DNA from: CALJIC01 sp039805565
Lineage (GTDB): Bacteria; Chloroflexota; Chloroflexia; Chloroflexales; Roseiflexaceae
Reading direction: 5' to 3'
NCBI GenBank assembly: GCA_039805565.1
Contig: JBDLTZ010000101.1
Location: forward strand, 1-47,346
Length of the DNA: 47,346 bases
Below are positions 39,640-47,346 of the stretch, in pieces. Both the position numbers and the translations under genes were made by a program. Position 1 is the stretch's first letter. The number at the start of each line of letters is the position of its first letter. The notes under the pieces are model-generated. The model saw nothing but the letters and a program-made list of their open reading frames with translations, ran no database searches and had not been told where the DNA came from.

Positions 39640-40491
39640 GTGATTCGAGTACGGCATGCCAATTCACTACCGCAGCGATCGACAGTTCGATCGCTGAGTG
39701 TGCGTGCAAAGGTGTTATGGACGCTCGGCAACCTGCTGATGCTTCTTGGCGTTGTGCTTCTGGCATACGTTGGTGGGCTCTATGCGCATGCGGAGTATGG
39801 TCGCTACGCTGCACGAGGTGACACCGATGCCCCGCCGCCCCGAGCATTCGCCTCAACTACTTCCGCGGAGCGCACTATCATCGGCGAGGTCGAGCCCCCG
39901 CCGTTCATCGCGCCGCTCCTCAACACGACTGCATCGAGCGGGCGTGTAGTGAGTGAGGTCCCGGTTGTAACCCAGAGCACGCACGTCTCGTCCGTGTCGC
40001 GCGTCGTCATTCCTAGCATCGACGTAGACTCGAAGGTGGTTGAAGTTGGGTGGGAAGTGCAAGAGGTCAGGGGAGAGGAAGTTGCGATTTGGCAGGTAGC
40101 CGAGTACGCAGTTGGTCACCACCGGGGCACAGCGAATCCGGGGGATGGCGAGAATATCGTGCTGGCGGGACACGTGGGGGGCTACGGCAAAGTGTTCAAG
40201 GATCTGATTGCCGTTAAGCCAGGTGACGCAATCACCCTGTACAGCGGTGGTGAGCAGTACCTATATACTGTGGCAGAGCAGCTTGTGGTCAAGGAAGAAG
40301 GCGTACCGCCGGAGCAGCAGGCTGCCAACGCGCTCTTTATTGGCCAGTCCAACCGCGAAGTTGTCACACTTGTGACCTGCTGGCCGCCGCGAGGACCCGA
40401 AAAATACCAGTACCGCATAATCGTCCGTGCCCTACCGTTTGGCGCCGACTCGGTAGCCCAACCTGCGCTGAGCAGCTGGACTGTCCGCTAG
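39640..40491 (+). CDS. Sortase family transpeptidase
   Basis: A 283-residue membrane-anchored enzyme. One helix (about 26-48), a linker of about 70 residues, then the sortase barrel with H178 in VLAGHVGG, C247 in VTLVTCWPP and R259 in YRIIVRA, the His-Cys-Arg triad. The family links LPxTG-like proteins to the wall or pilins together. No substrate with a clear LPxTG is in the window. GTG with a nearby AGGAAG. It ends before a weak terminator. Confidence 0.9.
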   Translation: MIRVRHANSLPQRSTVRSLSVRAKVLWTLGNLLMLLGVVLLAYVGGLYAHAEYGRYAARGDTDAPPPRAFASTTSAERTIIGEVEPPPFIAPLLNTTASSGRVVSEVPVVTQSTHVSSVSRVVIPSIDVDSKVVEVGWEVQEVRGEEVAIWQVAEYAVGHHRGTANPGDGENIVLAGHVGGYGKVFKDLIAVKPGDAITLYSGGEQYLYTVAEQLVVKEEGVPPEQQAANALFIGQSNREVVTLVTCWPPRGPEKYQYRIIVRALPFGADSVAQPALSSWTVR

Positions 40492-40512
40492 CGACACGCC
40501 TCCAAGACGAAG

Positions 40513-40554
40513 GCCCGTGGGTAGTGAGCAGGTGAGGCTCAGGTACGCACGGGC
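40513..40554 (+). terminator. Probable sortase terminator
   Basis: GCCCGTG (40513-40519) pairs with CACGGGC (40548-40554) around an internal GAGC/GCTC hairpin, followed by TTTGCTTGC. Confidence 0.5.
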
Positions 40555-40625
40555 TTTGCTTGCTGTGCTCGGTAGAGCATCTGGATAGCGTACAAACTTG
40601 ACCATTCCCTAGCGAATCGCCCACT

Positions 40626-40715
40626 TGTGCTACCAGAACCTTCGTGCTATACTACGCGTCAGGCAGCCTGATCGGCACCGCCGCGTTGACGCCTCCGGCC
40701 TAGCGCGGTATAGTT
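40626..40715 (+). promoter_or_regulatory. Two tandem recA promoters, possible SOS site
   Basis: P1: TTGTGC (40626-40631), 17 bp, TATACT with TGC extension (40649-40654). P2: TTGACG (40687-40692), 17 bp, TATAGT (40710-40715). GAACCTTCGTGC (40637-40648), close to the Gram-positive GAAC-N4-GTTC SOS box, overlaps the P1 spacer. This match is imperfect. Confidence 0.6.
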
Positions 40716-40739
40716 TAGAGACCGTAAGGAGAAGCACGA

Positions 40740-41828
40740 GTGAGTACGCTAAACGGAGGAACGCAGGCGATGGCCATCTCACCCGAGAAGGAAAAGGCTC
40801 TCGCGGCGGCGATGACTCAGATCGACCGCAAGTACGGCAAGGGCTCCATCATGAAGATGGGCGAAGCCAGCTCCAAGCTGGCGATCGAGGTGATCCCCAC
40901 CGGGGCTATCGCGCTCGACATTGCCCTCGGTGTGGGTGGCGTTCCTCGCGGGCGCGTCGTTGAGATCTATGGCCCCGAGTCAAGCGGCAAGACAACGCTC
41001 GCGCAGCACATCGTGGCGCAGTGCCAGAAGATGGGCGGCGTTGCTGCGTTTATCGATGCCGAGCACGCCTTCGACCCGCTGTATGCGCAGCGCTGTGGCG
41101 TAGACATTAATAACCTGCTGGTCTCGCAGCCAGACTTCGGTGAGCAAGCGCTCGAAATCTGCGAGACGCTTGTGCGCTCGAACGCCGTTGATGTCGTCGT
41201 GGTCGACTCGGTCGCCGCACTCGTGCCCCGGGCCGAGATCGAGGGCGATATGGGAGACTCGCTGCCCGGCCTGCAGGCGCGCCTCATGAGCCAGGCGCTC
41301 CGCAAGCTCTCGGGCGCGATCAGTAAGTCCCGTACCGTCGTTATCTTCCTAAACCAGCTGCGTATGAAGATCGGCGTCATGTTCGGTTCGCCGGAGACGA
41401 CGACGGGTGGTCAGGCGCTGAAGTTCTACGCCTCCGTCCGCCTCGATATCCGTCGCATCGAGACGCTCAAGTCCGGCCAGGAGACAATCGGTAGCCGGGC
41501 GCGCGTCAAGGTTGTGAAGAACAAGGTCGCCCCGCCTTTCCGGCAGGCCGAGTTCGACATCATGGCCAACGAGGGTATCTCGCGCGCGGGCAACATCCTG
41601 GATATCGGCGTCGAGCTCGAGATTATCCGGAAGAGCGGTGCATGGTTCTACCTCGGTGAGGACCGTCTTGGTCAGGGTCGGGAGAACGCCAAGCAGTTCC
41701 TCAACGAGAACCCGGCACTGATGGAGGAGATCGAGCGCCTGATCCGCGCCCAGTCTATGGCCGCCGCGCCGGCGGCTGTCCCCGCAGGCGCGGCCGACGA
41801 GGCGGACGACGGGCTGTTCGAGGAATAG
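40740..41828 (+). CDS. recA: RecA recombinase
   Basis: A 362-residue ATPase for homologous recombination and SOS induction. Walker A is GPESSGKT at 78-85; VVVVDSVAALVPRAEIEG holds Walker B; loop L2 is FGSPETTTGG. NQLRMKIGVMFG replaces the usual NQLREKIGVMFG. The C-terminal tail is Ala-rich and acidic (EADDGLFEE). GTG start with AAGGAG 8 nt upstream. Followed by recX. Confidence 0.98.
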   Translation: MSTLNGGTQAMAISPEKEKALAAAMTQIDRKYGKGSIMKMGEASSKLAIEVIPTGAIALDIALGVGGVPRGRVVEIYGPESSGKTTLAQHIVAQCQKMGGVAAFIDAEHAFDPLYAQRCGVDINNLLVSQPDFGEQALEICETLVRSNAVDVVVVDSVAALVPRAEIEGDMGDSLPGLQARLMSQALRKLSGAISKSRTVVIFLNQLRMKIGVMFGSPETTTGGQALKFYASVRLDIRRIETLKSGQETIGSRARVKVVKNKVAPPFRQAEFDIMANEGISRAGNILDIGVELEIIRKSGAWFYLGEDRLGQGRENAKQFLNENPALMEEIERLIRAQSMAAAPAAVPAGAADEADDGLFEE

Positions 41829-41840
41829 CAACGGGCTCAC

Positions 41841-41932
41841 TGAAGGCTGAACGCCGAGGGCTGAGGGGATAACCAGGACCGGAGCAGCAGTGTGCCGGCC
41901 GTCCCTGACCAGCACTCGGCGCTCGGCCTTCA
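41841..41932. repeat. Imperfect 23-bp inverted repeat between recA and recX
   Basis: Arms 41841-41863 and 41910-41932 match at 20 of 23 positions as reverse complements, with a 46-nt loop. The left arm is built of GGCTGA/GCCGAGG filler units. It may form a hairpin that reduces readthrough from recA into recX. Confidence 0.7.
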
Positions 41933-41942
41933 AACTGTATCG

Positions 41943-42617
41943 ATGCCAGCAGGAACCATTACAGCGCTCAGGGCGCAGGAAAAGGACCCGCAGCGCGTCA
42001 ATGTCTTCGTGGACGGCGCGTATGCGCTCGGCGTCAGCCTCACAACCGTTTCCCGTGAGCGGCTGTATGTGGGCCAGCAGCTCAGCGACGAAGACTATGC
42101 CCGTCTCGAGCGAACTGAAAGCGCGGATAAGGCGCTCCACACAGCGCTCAGAGCAATTGAGTCGCGGCCACGATCACTGGCAGAGCTCCGAGAGCGACTG
42201 CAACGCAAGGGATTTGCCCCCGAGGCTAGTGCGGCAGCCATTGAGCGAATGCAAGAGCTTGGCCTGGCAGACGATGCGGCGTTCGCGCGCTACTGGATCG
42301 AAAACCGTCAGACCTACCGGCCACGAGGTGCAGGGGCGCTGCGTAGCGAACTGCGTCGCAAAGGTGTGGACCCAACGGTGATTGGCGATGCGATTGAGGC
42401 AAGTGATCACTACGGAGACGAGGGTGAGCGCGCGCTCTCGGTAGGGCGGGCGGCGCTTCATAAATACTCGGGGGCAACCGACTACAACGTATTCGCGCGG
42501 CGTCTTGGTGGCTTCTTACAGCGTCGCGGTTTCGGCTTTGAAGTGGTCCGGCCGGCCGTTGACAAGCTCTGGCAGGAACTGGACCGGACCGATGATAGTG
42601 AAGAGCTGGCGGAGTAG
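41943..42617 (+). CDS. recX: RecX regulatory protein
   Basis: A 224-residue RecA modulator made of three-helix repeats. A short N-terminal beta part (VNVFVDGAYALGVSLTTV) is followed by ALRAIESRPRSLAELRERLQRKGF, AAAIERMQELGLADDAAFARYWIENRQTYRPRGAGALRSELRRKGV, and FARRLGGFLQRRGFGFEVV. The ATG at MPAGTITALR is chosen, as upstream sequence is filler; no ribosome site is seen, so it may depend on readthrough from recA. Confidence 0.92.
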   Translation: MPAGTITALRAQEKDPQRVNVFVDGAYALGVSLTTVSRERLYVGQQLSDEDYARLERTESADKALHTALRAIESRPRSLAELRERLQRKGFAPEASAAAIERMQELGLADDAAFARYWIENRQTYRPRGAGALRSELRRKGVDPTVIGDAIEASDHYGDEGERALSVGRAALHKYSGATDYNVFARRLGGFLQRRGFGFEVVRPAVDKLWQELDRTDDSEELAE

Positions 42618-42656
42618 TGTAGTAGACGTACCACGCCGCCAGAGTTGAGAAAAACT

Positions 42657-43325
42657 ATGCCTGACGTTCAGTACTTGGGGCACTCATGCTTCCGCCTCCG
42701 GGGGCGTGATGGGATCGTGCTGACTGACCCATACGACCGCTCGGTCGGTCTCGACATCGGGCGACCCACCGCCCACATCGTCACTCTCAGCCACACGCAC
42801 CCGGACCACGCTCATACTTCGGCCGTACGTCCCGCACGAGAGCGGGTCTTTGTGATCGACGGCGCAGGTGAGTACGAGGTCGGGGGCATCCTGATCACCG
42901 GGGTCCGCACCTTTCACGACAAGAAGAAAGGGGCCGAGCGCGGGAAGAACACCGTGTATGTCATCCATCTGGACGATGTCGTCTTCTGTCACCTCGGCGA
43001 CCTTGGCCACGAGCTGTCATCGCAGCAGATCGATGAGATCGGGAGCGTTGACGTCCTGTTCGTACCGGTAGGCGGGGACGAGACGATCGGACCGGCAGAG
43101 GCTGCCAGTGTTATCAGCCAGCTCGAGCCGCGAATCGTCGTGCCCATGCACTATGCCACTGGCGATCAGATGAGCTTCACCAGCGACTTAGCGCCACTGG
43201 AGAAGTTCACGCAGGAGCTCGGCATCAAGGAGTACACGGCCGAGACCAAACTGAGCCTGAACAGCAACAATCTGCCCGGGGACGGGGAGCAGACGCGTAT
43301 TATCATTATGCGGCCAGACCTGTAG
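42657..43325 (+). CDS. MBL-fold metallo-hydrolase (UlaG-like)
   Basis: A 222-residue zinc-dependent hydrolase of the Lactamase_B_3 type. GHSCFRLRGRDG at the N terminus, metal-site motif SHTHPDHAH (HxHxDH), further His in HLGDLGH and in PMHYATGDQ. Homologues include L-ascorbate-6-phosphate lactonases and many of unknown activity. The ATG was chosen over a TTG four codons earlier; neither has a good ribosome site. It lies 39 bp after recX and may be in the same transcript. Confidence 0.86.
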   Translation: MPDVQYLGHSCFRLRGRDGIVLTDPYDRSVGLDIGRPTAHIVTLSHTHPDHAHTSAVRPARERVFVIDGAGEYEVGGILITGVRTFHDKKKGAERGKNTVYVIHLDDVVFCHLGDLGHELSSQQIDEIGSVDVLFVPVGGDETIGPAEAASVISQLEPRIVVPMHYATGDQMSFTSDLAPLEKFTQELGIKEYTAETKLSLNSNNLPGDGEQTRIIIMRPDL

Positions 43326-43360
43326 CGCCTAACCTTCTCCGTCCTGAACACGCGCTGTGG

Positions 43361-43366
43361 TATAAT
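43361..43366 (+). promoter_or_regulatory. -10 element of the small-ORF unit
   Basis: Perfect TATAAT, 30 bp before a small ORF. No convincing -35. Confidence 0.5.
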
Positions 43367-43390
43367 AACGTGTCGGAGGGTTCAAGGCAC

Positions 43391-43486
43391 ATGTGTGGCG
43401 CAGGGACTACGCCAGCGGTTGCGCGCCGGCAACAAGTTCTTCGAAGTTACGACGTATCGCCGAGTACAATCGAGCGAACGATATGA
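43391..43486 (+). CDS. Small ORF (31 aa) directly followed by a terminator
   Basis: Starts ATG with GGAGGG 11 nt and AAGG 4 nt upstream, about 18 nt after the predicted start site. The peptide begins MCGAGTTPAV and ends STIERTI; the middle RRQQVLRSY is similar to SRQQVVAYRLY in the Arg-rich leader at 3397-3477. The terminator begins 9 nt after its stop. It may be a leader peptide, a small protein, or a by-chance ORF within a non-coding RNA of about 155 nt. No long runs of one amino acid are present. Confidence 0.4.
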   Translation: MCGAGTTPAVARRQQVLRSYDVSPSTIERTI

Positions 43487-43494
43487 GTCTCCAC

Positions 43495-43520
43495 AGGGGA
43501 AGGTGTCGTCACCTTCCCCT
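43495..43520 (+). terminator. Intrinsic terminator of the small-ORF unit
   Basis: A perfect 11-bp stem (43495-43505 with 43510-43520), TCGT tetraloop, then CTCCTTTTGCG. Confidence 0.85.
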
Positions 43521-43528
43521 CTCCTTTT

Positions 43529-43933
43529 GCGTAAAACTAGCTTCGTAGGAGCGTTGATGTACCGATAGGAGCTATGAAGACGGTACAGAAGGTAGACATA
43601 AGCGGGTCAGCATGATGCGGGTCGGTTCAGCCGGCGGGTTGAACGACCCGCATAGCTTTGCGAGTGCATATCGTACGGAGCACGCTTGCAGGAGACGGCA
43701 CCCGGGCCTTATACGTGCGTTGACATACGATGGCGGTTTGGTCCCTGAGGACTAAGTACAGGCGACCGCAAGTTCGTTCCGAGCTGGCTCTCTGCTTCGT
43801 TCGGCTACTACACCGGAACGCTAGACGAAACCCGGAATGATTTTGTGGTTGGCTGTACTAAGCTGTCCCGGTTATGAAACAACAGGTTTGCTAAATGAAG
43901 GCCATTGGGCGATAAGAAGGAGCAACAGCAACG
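43529..43933 (+). other. 400-bp gap before pyrG with a large hairpin
   Basis: No gene is recognised. A 14-bp stem with one bulge (43615-43629 with 43640-43653) and a 10-nt loop is the main feature; a GTCC-CTGA-GGAC hairpin lies near 43742-43753. Two tiny ORFs (3 and 13 codons) each follow GGAG. A TTGACA at 43720-43725 lacks a matching -10. It could be the pyrG leader or hold a non-coding RNA. Confidence 0.45.
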
Positions 43934-45589
43934 ATGGCAAAGTACATTTTTGTGACCGGCGGTGTGGCGTCCTCGGTAGGCAAGGGCATCACTGTGGCGT
44001 CGATTGGGCGCCTGCTCAAGAGCCGTGGGCTCCGTGTATCCGTCCAGAAGCTTGATCCATACATCAACGTCGATCCTGGGACGATGTCGCCCTATCAGCA
44101 CGGTGAGGTCTTCGTCACGGAGGACGGCGCAGAGACGGATCTTGATCTAGGGCACTACGAGCGCTTCATAGACGAGAGTCTCTCGCGGCTTAGCAATGTG
44201 ACTACCGGGCAGATTTACTCGTCGGTGATCCAGAAGGAGCGGCGGGGTGATTACTTGGGTGGCACGATCCAGGTCATCCCACACATCACCAATGAGATCA
44301 AGGCGCGTATCGCTGCTGTGGCGCGCCAGTCTAGTGCCGATGTGGTGATTGTCGAGATCGGCGGCACAGTGGGCGACATTGAGGGGTTGCCGTTCCTTGA
44401 GGCAATCCGCCAAATGCGCAAAGACGTCGGCCGCGACAATGTGATCTACATCCACGTGACTCTGCTGCCGCACATCGGCGCCACCGGTGAGGTGAAGACG
44501 AAGCCGACCCAGCACTCGGTGATGGAGCTTCGACGTGTGGGCATTACGGCGGACGCGATCGTCTGCCGCGCCGACCAGCCGATCGCAGACGAGATCCGGG
44601 AGAAGATTGCGCTGTTCGCCGATGTGGACGTGGAGGCCGTGGTGCCGATGCCGACGGTCGACTCGATCTATGAGGTGCCGCTCGTGCTTGAGGAGGCCGG
44701 CCTGGGTGCATATCTGGTCAGCCGTCTCGGGCTGCCGACGCACGCGCCGGACCTGGAGGATTGGCAGGAGCTGGTAGCTACGATCAAAGCCCCCAAGCGC
44801 CGGCTCCCAATCGCGATTGTCGGGAAGTATGTTGAGCTGCACGACGCCTACCTGAGCGTGGTGGAGGCGCTGCGCCACGCTGGGCTCCATCAAGGGGCCG
44901 ACGTCGAGCTCAAGTGGATCTCTTCGGAGCATATCGAGAAGGAGGGGGCCGACGCGCTGCTCGGCGACGTGTACGGCATCGTGGTTCCGGGCGGCTTCGG
45001 CTACCGCGGCATCGAGGGTAAGGTGGCGGCGGCGGAGTACGCGCGCGCCAGCGGCGTGCCTTACCTGGGGTTGTGCCTCGGGATGCAGTGTGCGACGATC
45101 GCCTTCGCGCGGCACGTGATGGGAGCGAGCTCTGGTGCAAACAGCACCGAGTTTGATCCACACACGCCGCATCCAGTGATCGACTTCATGCCGGACCAGC
45201 TGGACATCACCGATAAGGGTGGCACGATGCGGCTAGGAGGCTACCCGTGTGCGCTGACGCCCGGTAGTCACGCCGCCGAGGCCTACGGCAGCGAGATCAT
45301 CACCGAGCGCCACCGCCACCGCTTCGAGTTTAACAACAAGTACCGCCGGTTGCTCGAGTCTGCCGGGCTGGTAATCAGCGGCCAGTCGCCGGACGGCCGT
45401 CTGGTGGAGATTATCGAGCTGCGCGACCATCCGTGGTTCGTCGGCACGCAGTTCCACCCCGAGTTCCTTTCGCGGCCGAACCGGCCTCACCCGCTGTTCC
45501 GCGACTTCATTGCCGCCGCCGCCCGCACCTATCGTGAGGGGGATCAGCAGCCACTGCCGTTGGAGGAGCCAGTGTTGATTGAGCCTTGA
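43934..45589 (+). CDS. pyrG: CTP synthase
   Basis: Makes CTP from UTP with glutamine. The 551 residues match. The amidoligase half begins MAKYIFVTGGVASSVGKGI and contains QKLDPYINVDPGTMSP and VIVEIGGTVGDIEG; the glutaminase half has VPGGFGYRG, the nucleophile elbow YLGLCLGMQ (Cys near 376) and FHPEFLSRP with the His/Glu pair. AGGAG lies 10 nt before ATG. The long upstream gap may regulate it. A terminator follows. Confidence 0.97.
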   Translation: MAKYIFVTGGVASSVGKGITVASIGRLLKSRGLRVSVQKLDPYINVDPGTMSPYQHGEVFVTEDGAETDLDLGHYERFIDESLSRLSNVTTGQIYSSVIQKERRGDYLGGTIQVIPHITNEIKARIAAVARQSSADVVIVEIGGTVGDIEGLPFLEAIRQMRKDVGRDNVIYIHVTLLPHIGATGEVKTKPTQHSVMELRRVGITADAIVCRADQPIADEIREKIALFADVDVEAVVPMPTVDSIYEVPLVLEEAGLGAYLVSRLGLPTHAPDLEDWQELVATIKAPKRRLPIAIVGKYVELHDAYLSVVEALRHAGLHQGADVELKWISSEHIEKEGADALLGDVYGIVVPGGFGYRGIEGKVAAAEYARASGVPYLGLCLGMQCATIAFARHVMGASSGANSTEFDPHTPHPVIDFMPDQLDITDKGGTMRLGGYPCALTPGSHAAEAYGSEIITERHRHRFEFNNKYRRLLESAGLVISGQSPDGRLVEIIELRDHPWFVGTQFHPEFLSRPNRPHPLFRDFIAAAARTYREGDQQPLPLEEPVLIEP

Positions 45590-45628
45590 GTCTTGACGCT
45601 TAGTTCTCCTTAGCTATGACCATCAACA

Positions 45629-45663
45629 AGGGGCCAGAGTAGTGTATGTGCTACCTGGCCCCT
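45629..45663. terminator. Terminator between pyrG and the sigma factor
   Basis: AGGGGCCAG (45629-45637) with CTGGCCCCT (45655-45663) plus an inner GTAG/CTAC stem. The genes are convergent, so it may serve both. Confidence 0.75.
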
Positions 45664-45694
45664 CGCCTCTTAACCCAGTTTCCCCACGTGAGAC

Positions 45695-46729
45695 CTACTC
45701 GAGGTAGTCGCGCAGGTGCTGGCCGACCTCCGGCGTGCGAAGGCGTCGGAGCGCCTCGGACTCGATCTGCCGGGCACGCTCGCGGGTCATGCCGAGCACC
45801 CGGCCTACCTCCTCGAGCGTGCGGCGCTGGCCGTCCTGGAGGCCGTAGCGCAAGTCGATGATGCGGCGCTCGCGCTCGTTGAGGTGGTCGAGCGCGGCGG
45901 CGAGATCCTGGCGTAGAAGCTGCTGTGAGGCGAACTCCGCCGGCGTTGGCAGCTCGTCATCTTGGAGGAAGTCACCGAGGGTGTGCTCGCCGTCCTCGCC
46001 CACGGGGGTCTCGAGCGAGACCGGGCGGCGAGCGGCTTCGAGTACGCGCTCGATGCGGTCGATCGGCTGACCGAGCGCGGTAGCGATCTCCTCGGCGGTA
46101 GGCTGGCGCTCCAGGGCCTGCGCGAGCCGTTCGGCGGCGCGCTTAACTTGCCCGACAGACTCGCTCATGTGGACCGGCAGGCGGATGGTGCGACCCTGCT
46201 CGGCGATCGCGCGCGTGACCGCCTGGCGGATCCACCAGGTAGCGTAGGTCGAGAAGCGGTTGCCCTTGCGGTAGTCGAACTTTTCGACGGCGCGCATCAG
46301 ACCGATGTTGCCCTCTTGGATGAGGTCGAGTAGGGAGAGGCCGCGGCCGACATACTTCTTCGCAATGCTGACGACGAGGCGGAGGTTGGCCTGGATCAGA
46401 TGGCGGCGTGCGTCCTGCCCGGAGACGATATCGCTCTTGAGGGCGAAGCGGAGCTGCGGGCTGAGTTCCTCGCCCGAGGTCATGCGCTTGGCAGCAGCGT
46501 GGCCGCGCTCCATACGCTCCGCGAGCTCGACCTCCTCGGCGGCGTTCAGCAGTGAGACGCGCCCGATCTCCTGAAGGTAGTGCTGGATCGAGTCGAGGGC
46601 GGACTCGTGCGGGGTGGACTCCTCGACGGTGTCGGGCGCGTCGGCGACCGCATCGACGTCGATCGGGCCACGGTGCCCCTCAGGGCGCTCCTCGTACTCC
46701 CAGGCATGCTGGTCGCTCATACGTTTCAT
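45695..46729 (-). CDS. sigA: RNA polymerase sigma-70 family factor, RpoD/SigA-like
   Basis: A 344-residue sigma factor. Region 1.2 (DSIQHYLQEIGRVSLL), region 2 with NLRLVVSIAKKYVGRGLSLLDLIQEGNIGLMRAVEKFDYRKGNRFSTYATWWIRQAVTRAI, region 3, and region 4 with ERERRIIDLRYGL and TLEEVGRVLGMTRERARQIESEALRRLR. The region 2.4 and 4.2 residues match primary sigma factors; the N-terminal region 1.1 is short, so it could be an additional RpoD paralogue. ATG at MKRMSDQ has AGGAG 8 nt upstream. Confidence 0.93.
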   Translation of the reverse strand: MKRMSDQHAWEYEERPEGHRGPIDVDAVADAPDTVEESTPHESALDSIQHYLQEIGRVSLLNAAEEVELAERMERGHAAAKRMTSGEELSPQLRFALKSDIVSGQDARRHLIQANLRLVVSIAKKYVGRGLSLLDLIQEGNIGLMRAVEKFDYRKGNRFSTYATWWIRQAVTRAIAEQGRTIRLPVHMSESVGQVKRAAERLAQALERQPTAEEIATALGQPIDRIERVLEAARRPVSLETPVGEDGEHTLGDFLQDDELPTPAEFASQQLLRQDLAAALDHLNERERRIIDLRYGLQDGQRRTLEEVGRVLGMTRERARQIESEALRRLRTPEVGQHLRDYLE

Positions 46730-47090
46730 GGGCACGTCTCCTATGAGAGAGACATAGCGCGGCTCCACCCTTGTGGGGGAACCGCGCCCTCGGTGTTTGT
46801 GAGGCACATGCGCTCGACGGGCGTGGTGGAGCGCAGTGCTGCTTGTAAAGGGTGCGACTTAGTTGCGGGCCTGCTGCGTAGAAGGACCGCGCTCGGTTGT
46901 GTTCGTAGCAAGAGGCTCCTTCGACCACTCTTTCTTGGGCGAAGCAGCAACAAGCGTACCATCATCGCAACCCTGCAGGTGGCGAACGGTACTCTATGAC
47001 TATATACGAGAACTATGCGGTTTTGGATGTGAGAACGATGAGAGCCCGGCGAGCGCTACGGCTCGCGGGCAAGAGGAAGAATGAGAAGTA
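46730..47090 (-). other. Leader region of the sigma gene with hairpins
   Basis: No gene is recognised in this 360-bp stretch. Two hairpins lie near the start: GCGCGG/CCGCGC (46757-46762, 46782-46787) enclosing CCAC/GTGG, and GCGCTC/GAGCGC near 46810-46835. A 74-codon Leu/Arg-rich frame on the minus strand ends (TAG) inside the sigma gene's own ribosome site; its start has no good ribosome site, so it is not called as a gene. No clear promoter was found. Confidence 0.4.
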
Positions 47091-47167
<77 letters not shown>

Positions 47168-47178
47168 ACAACGGGTGA

Positions 47179-47208
47179 ATCATAACGGCATGGGGCGAGG
47201 TTTGTCAA
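47179..47208 (-). promoter_or_regulatory. Promoter of tRNA-Pro
   Basis: TTGACA (47203-47208), 18 bp, TATGAT (47179-47184) on the minus strand; the start would lie a few bases before the mature 5' end. Confidence 0.8.
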
Positions 47209-47242
47209 GCGGGCTGAAGTTGAGGGCAGGGCTAATGCAAAG

Positions 47243-47346
47243 TCAGCGGCGGAAGAGCCAGCGGTCAACGGCGGCATCGAGTGAGCGCTGGAGAGCGGCC
47301 AAGTTCGTGACGCCGGCGCGGGCGGTGAGAGCGCAGACCAGGTTGT
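47243..47346 (-). CDS. C-terminal end of an unidentified protein (truncated by the window)
   Basis: An open frame enters from the right edge and stops at TGA (47243-47245). The visible 34 residues begin NLVCALTARAG and end AAVDRWLFRR. This is amphipathic and codon-like for the genome, but too short to identify. The tRNA promoter lies in the 34 bp after its stop. Confidence 0.5.
   Translation of the reverse strand, partial: NLVCALTARAGVTNLAALQRSLDAAVDRWLFRR

Noticed and set aside
43361..43933. RNase P RNA, tmRNA, SRP RNA or 6S RNA
   Set aside because: Core sequences expected for RNase P (GAGGAAAGTCC), SRP (GGAAGGAAGCAG) and tmRNA ends are absent; a 6S fold could not be shown.

Overview
The window is high-GC bacterial chromosome with housekeeping genes and no sign of a phage, plasmid or insertion sequence. 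The likely source is a Chloroflexota (Chloroflexia-type) bacterium. Evidence for this is the secreted protein at 31463-33883 with the C-terminal fold typical of that phylum, Thr/Pro-rich linkers in cell-surface proteins, a lone Flp pilin, a sortase, GAF/SpoIIE phosphatase signalling, and short intergenic filler repeats. No 16S gene is present, so the assignment is inference. Promoters are often recognisable as TTGACA-16/18-TATAAT, and intrinsic terminators are frequent between convergent genes.

Layout. 1-8.1 kb: an EamA-type exporter, a fold-type III PLP decarboxylase with a long leader, ribokinase, an operon of a PrsW-like membrane protein, a small anchored protein and a secreted serine protease, and a HAD phosphatase. 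8.3-13 kb: a manganese/zinc ABC importer (binding protein, ATPase, two permeases, one fused to a winged helix) with a candidate metal-responsive operator. 13-19.9 kb: HtpX protease, a NarL-type two-component pair, an SbtA-type bicarbonate permease, a PH-domain membrane protein and an anchored PpiC-type foldase. 20-26.3 kb: the rpsF-ssb-rpsR operon, divergent from a PurS-PurL fusion, a DUF1444 protein and an unknown membrane protein. 26.3-33.9 kb: GAF/SpoIIE phosphatase coupled to an O-methyltransferase, an esterase, a degenerate M28-like membrane protein, the Flp pilin and the large secreted protein. 34-36.6 kb: aroH-aroF behind an aromatic-codon leader peptide and a terminator, then an ANTAR regulator. 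36.7-40.5 kb: a serine hydrolase, an anchored beta-helix protein and a sortase. 40.6-47.3 kb: recA-recX, an MBL-fold hydrolase, a small-ORF/terminator unit, pyrG, the primary-type sigma factor, tRNA-Pro and a truncated gene.

The most interesting result is a set of leader structures too small for ordinary gene calling. Upstream of aroH-aroF a good promoter is followed directly by a 33-codon ORF with the run Phe-Ser-Phe-Tyr-Trp-Tyr-Phe and, 28 nt after its stop, a perfect 12-bp terminator-like hairpin. This is the layout of ribosome-mediated attenuation sensing all three aromatic amino acids before DAHP synthase and chorismate mutase. A second leader, before the PLP decarboxylase, has a strong promoter, a 26-codon Arg-rich ORF and a hairpin with a U-tract. 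A third unit (43361-43530) has promoter, 31-codon ORF and terminator ahead of pyrG. Two degenerate membrane proteases, each missing the expected catalytic or metal-binding residues, are a second theme.
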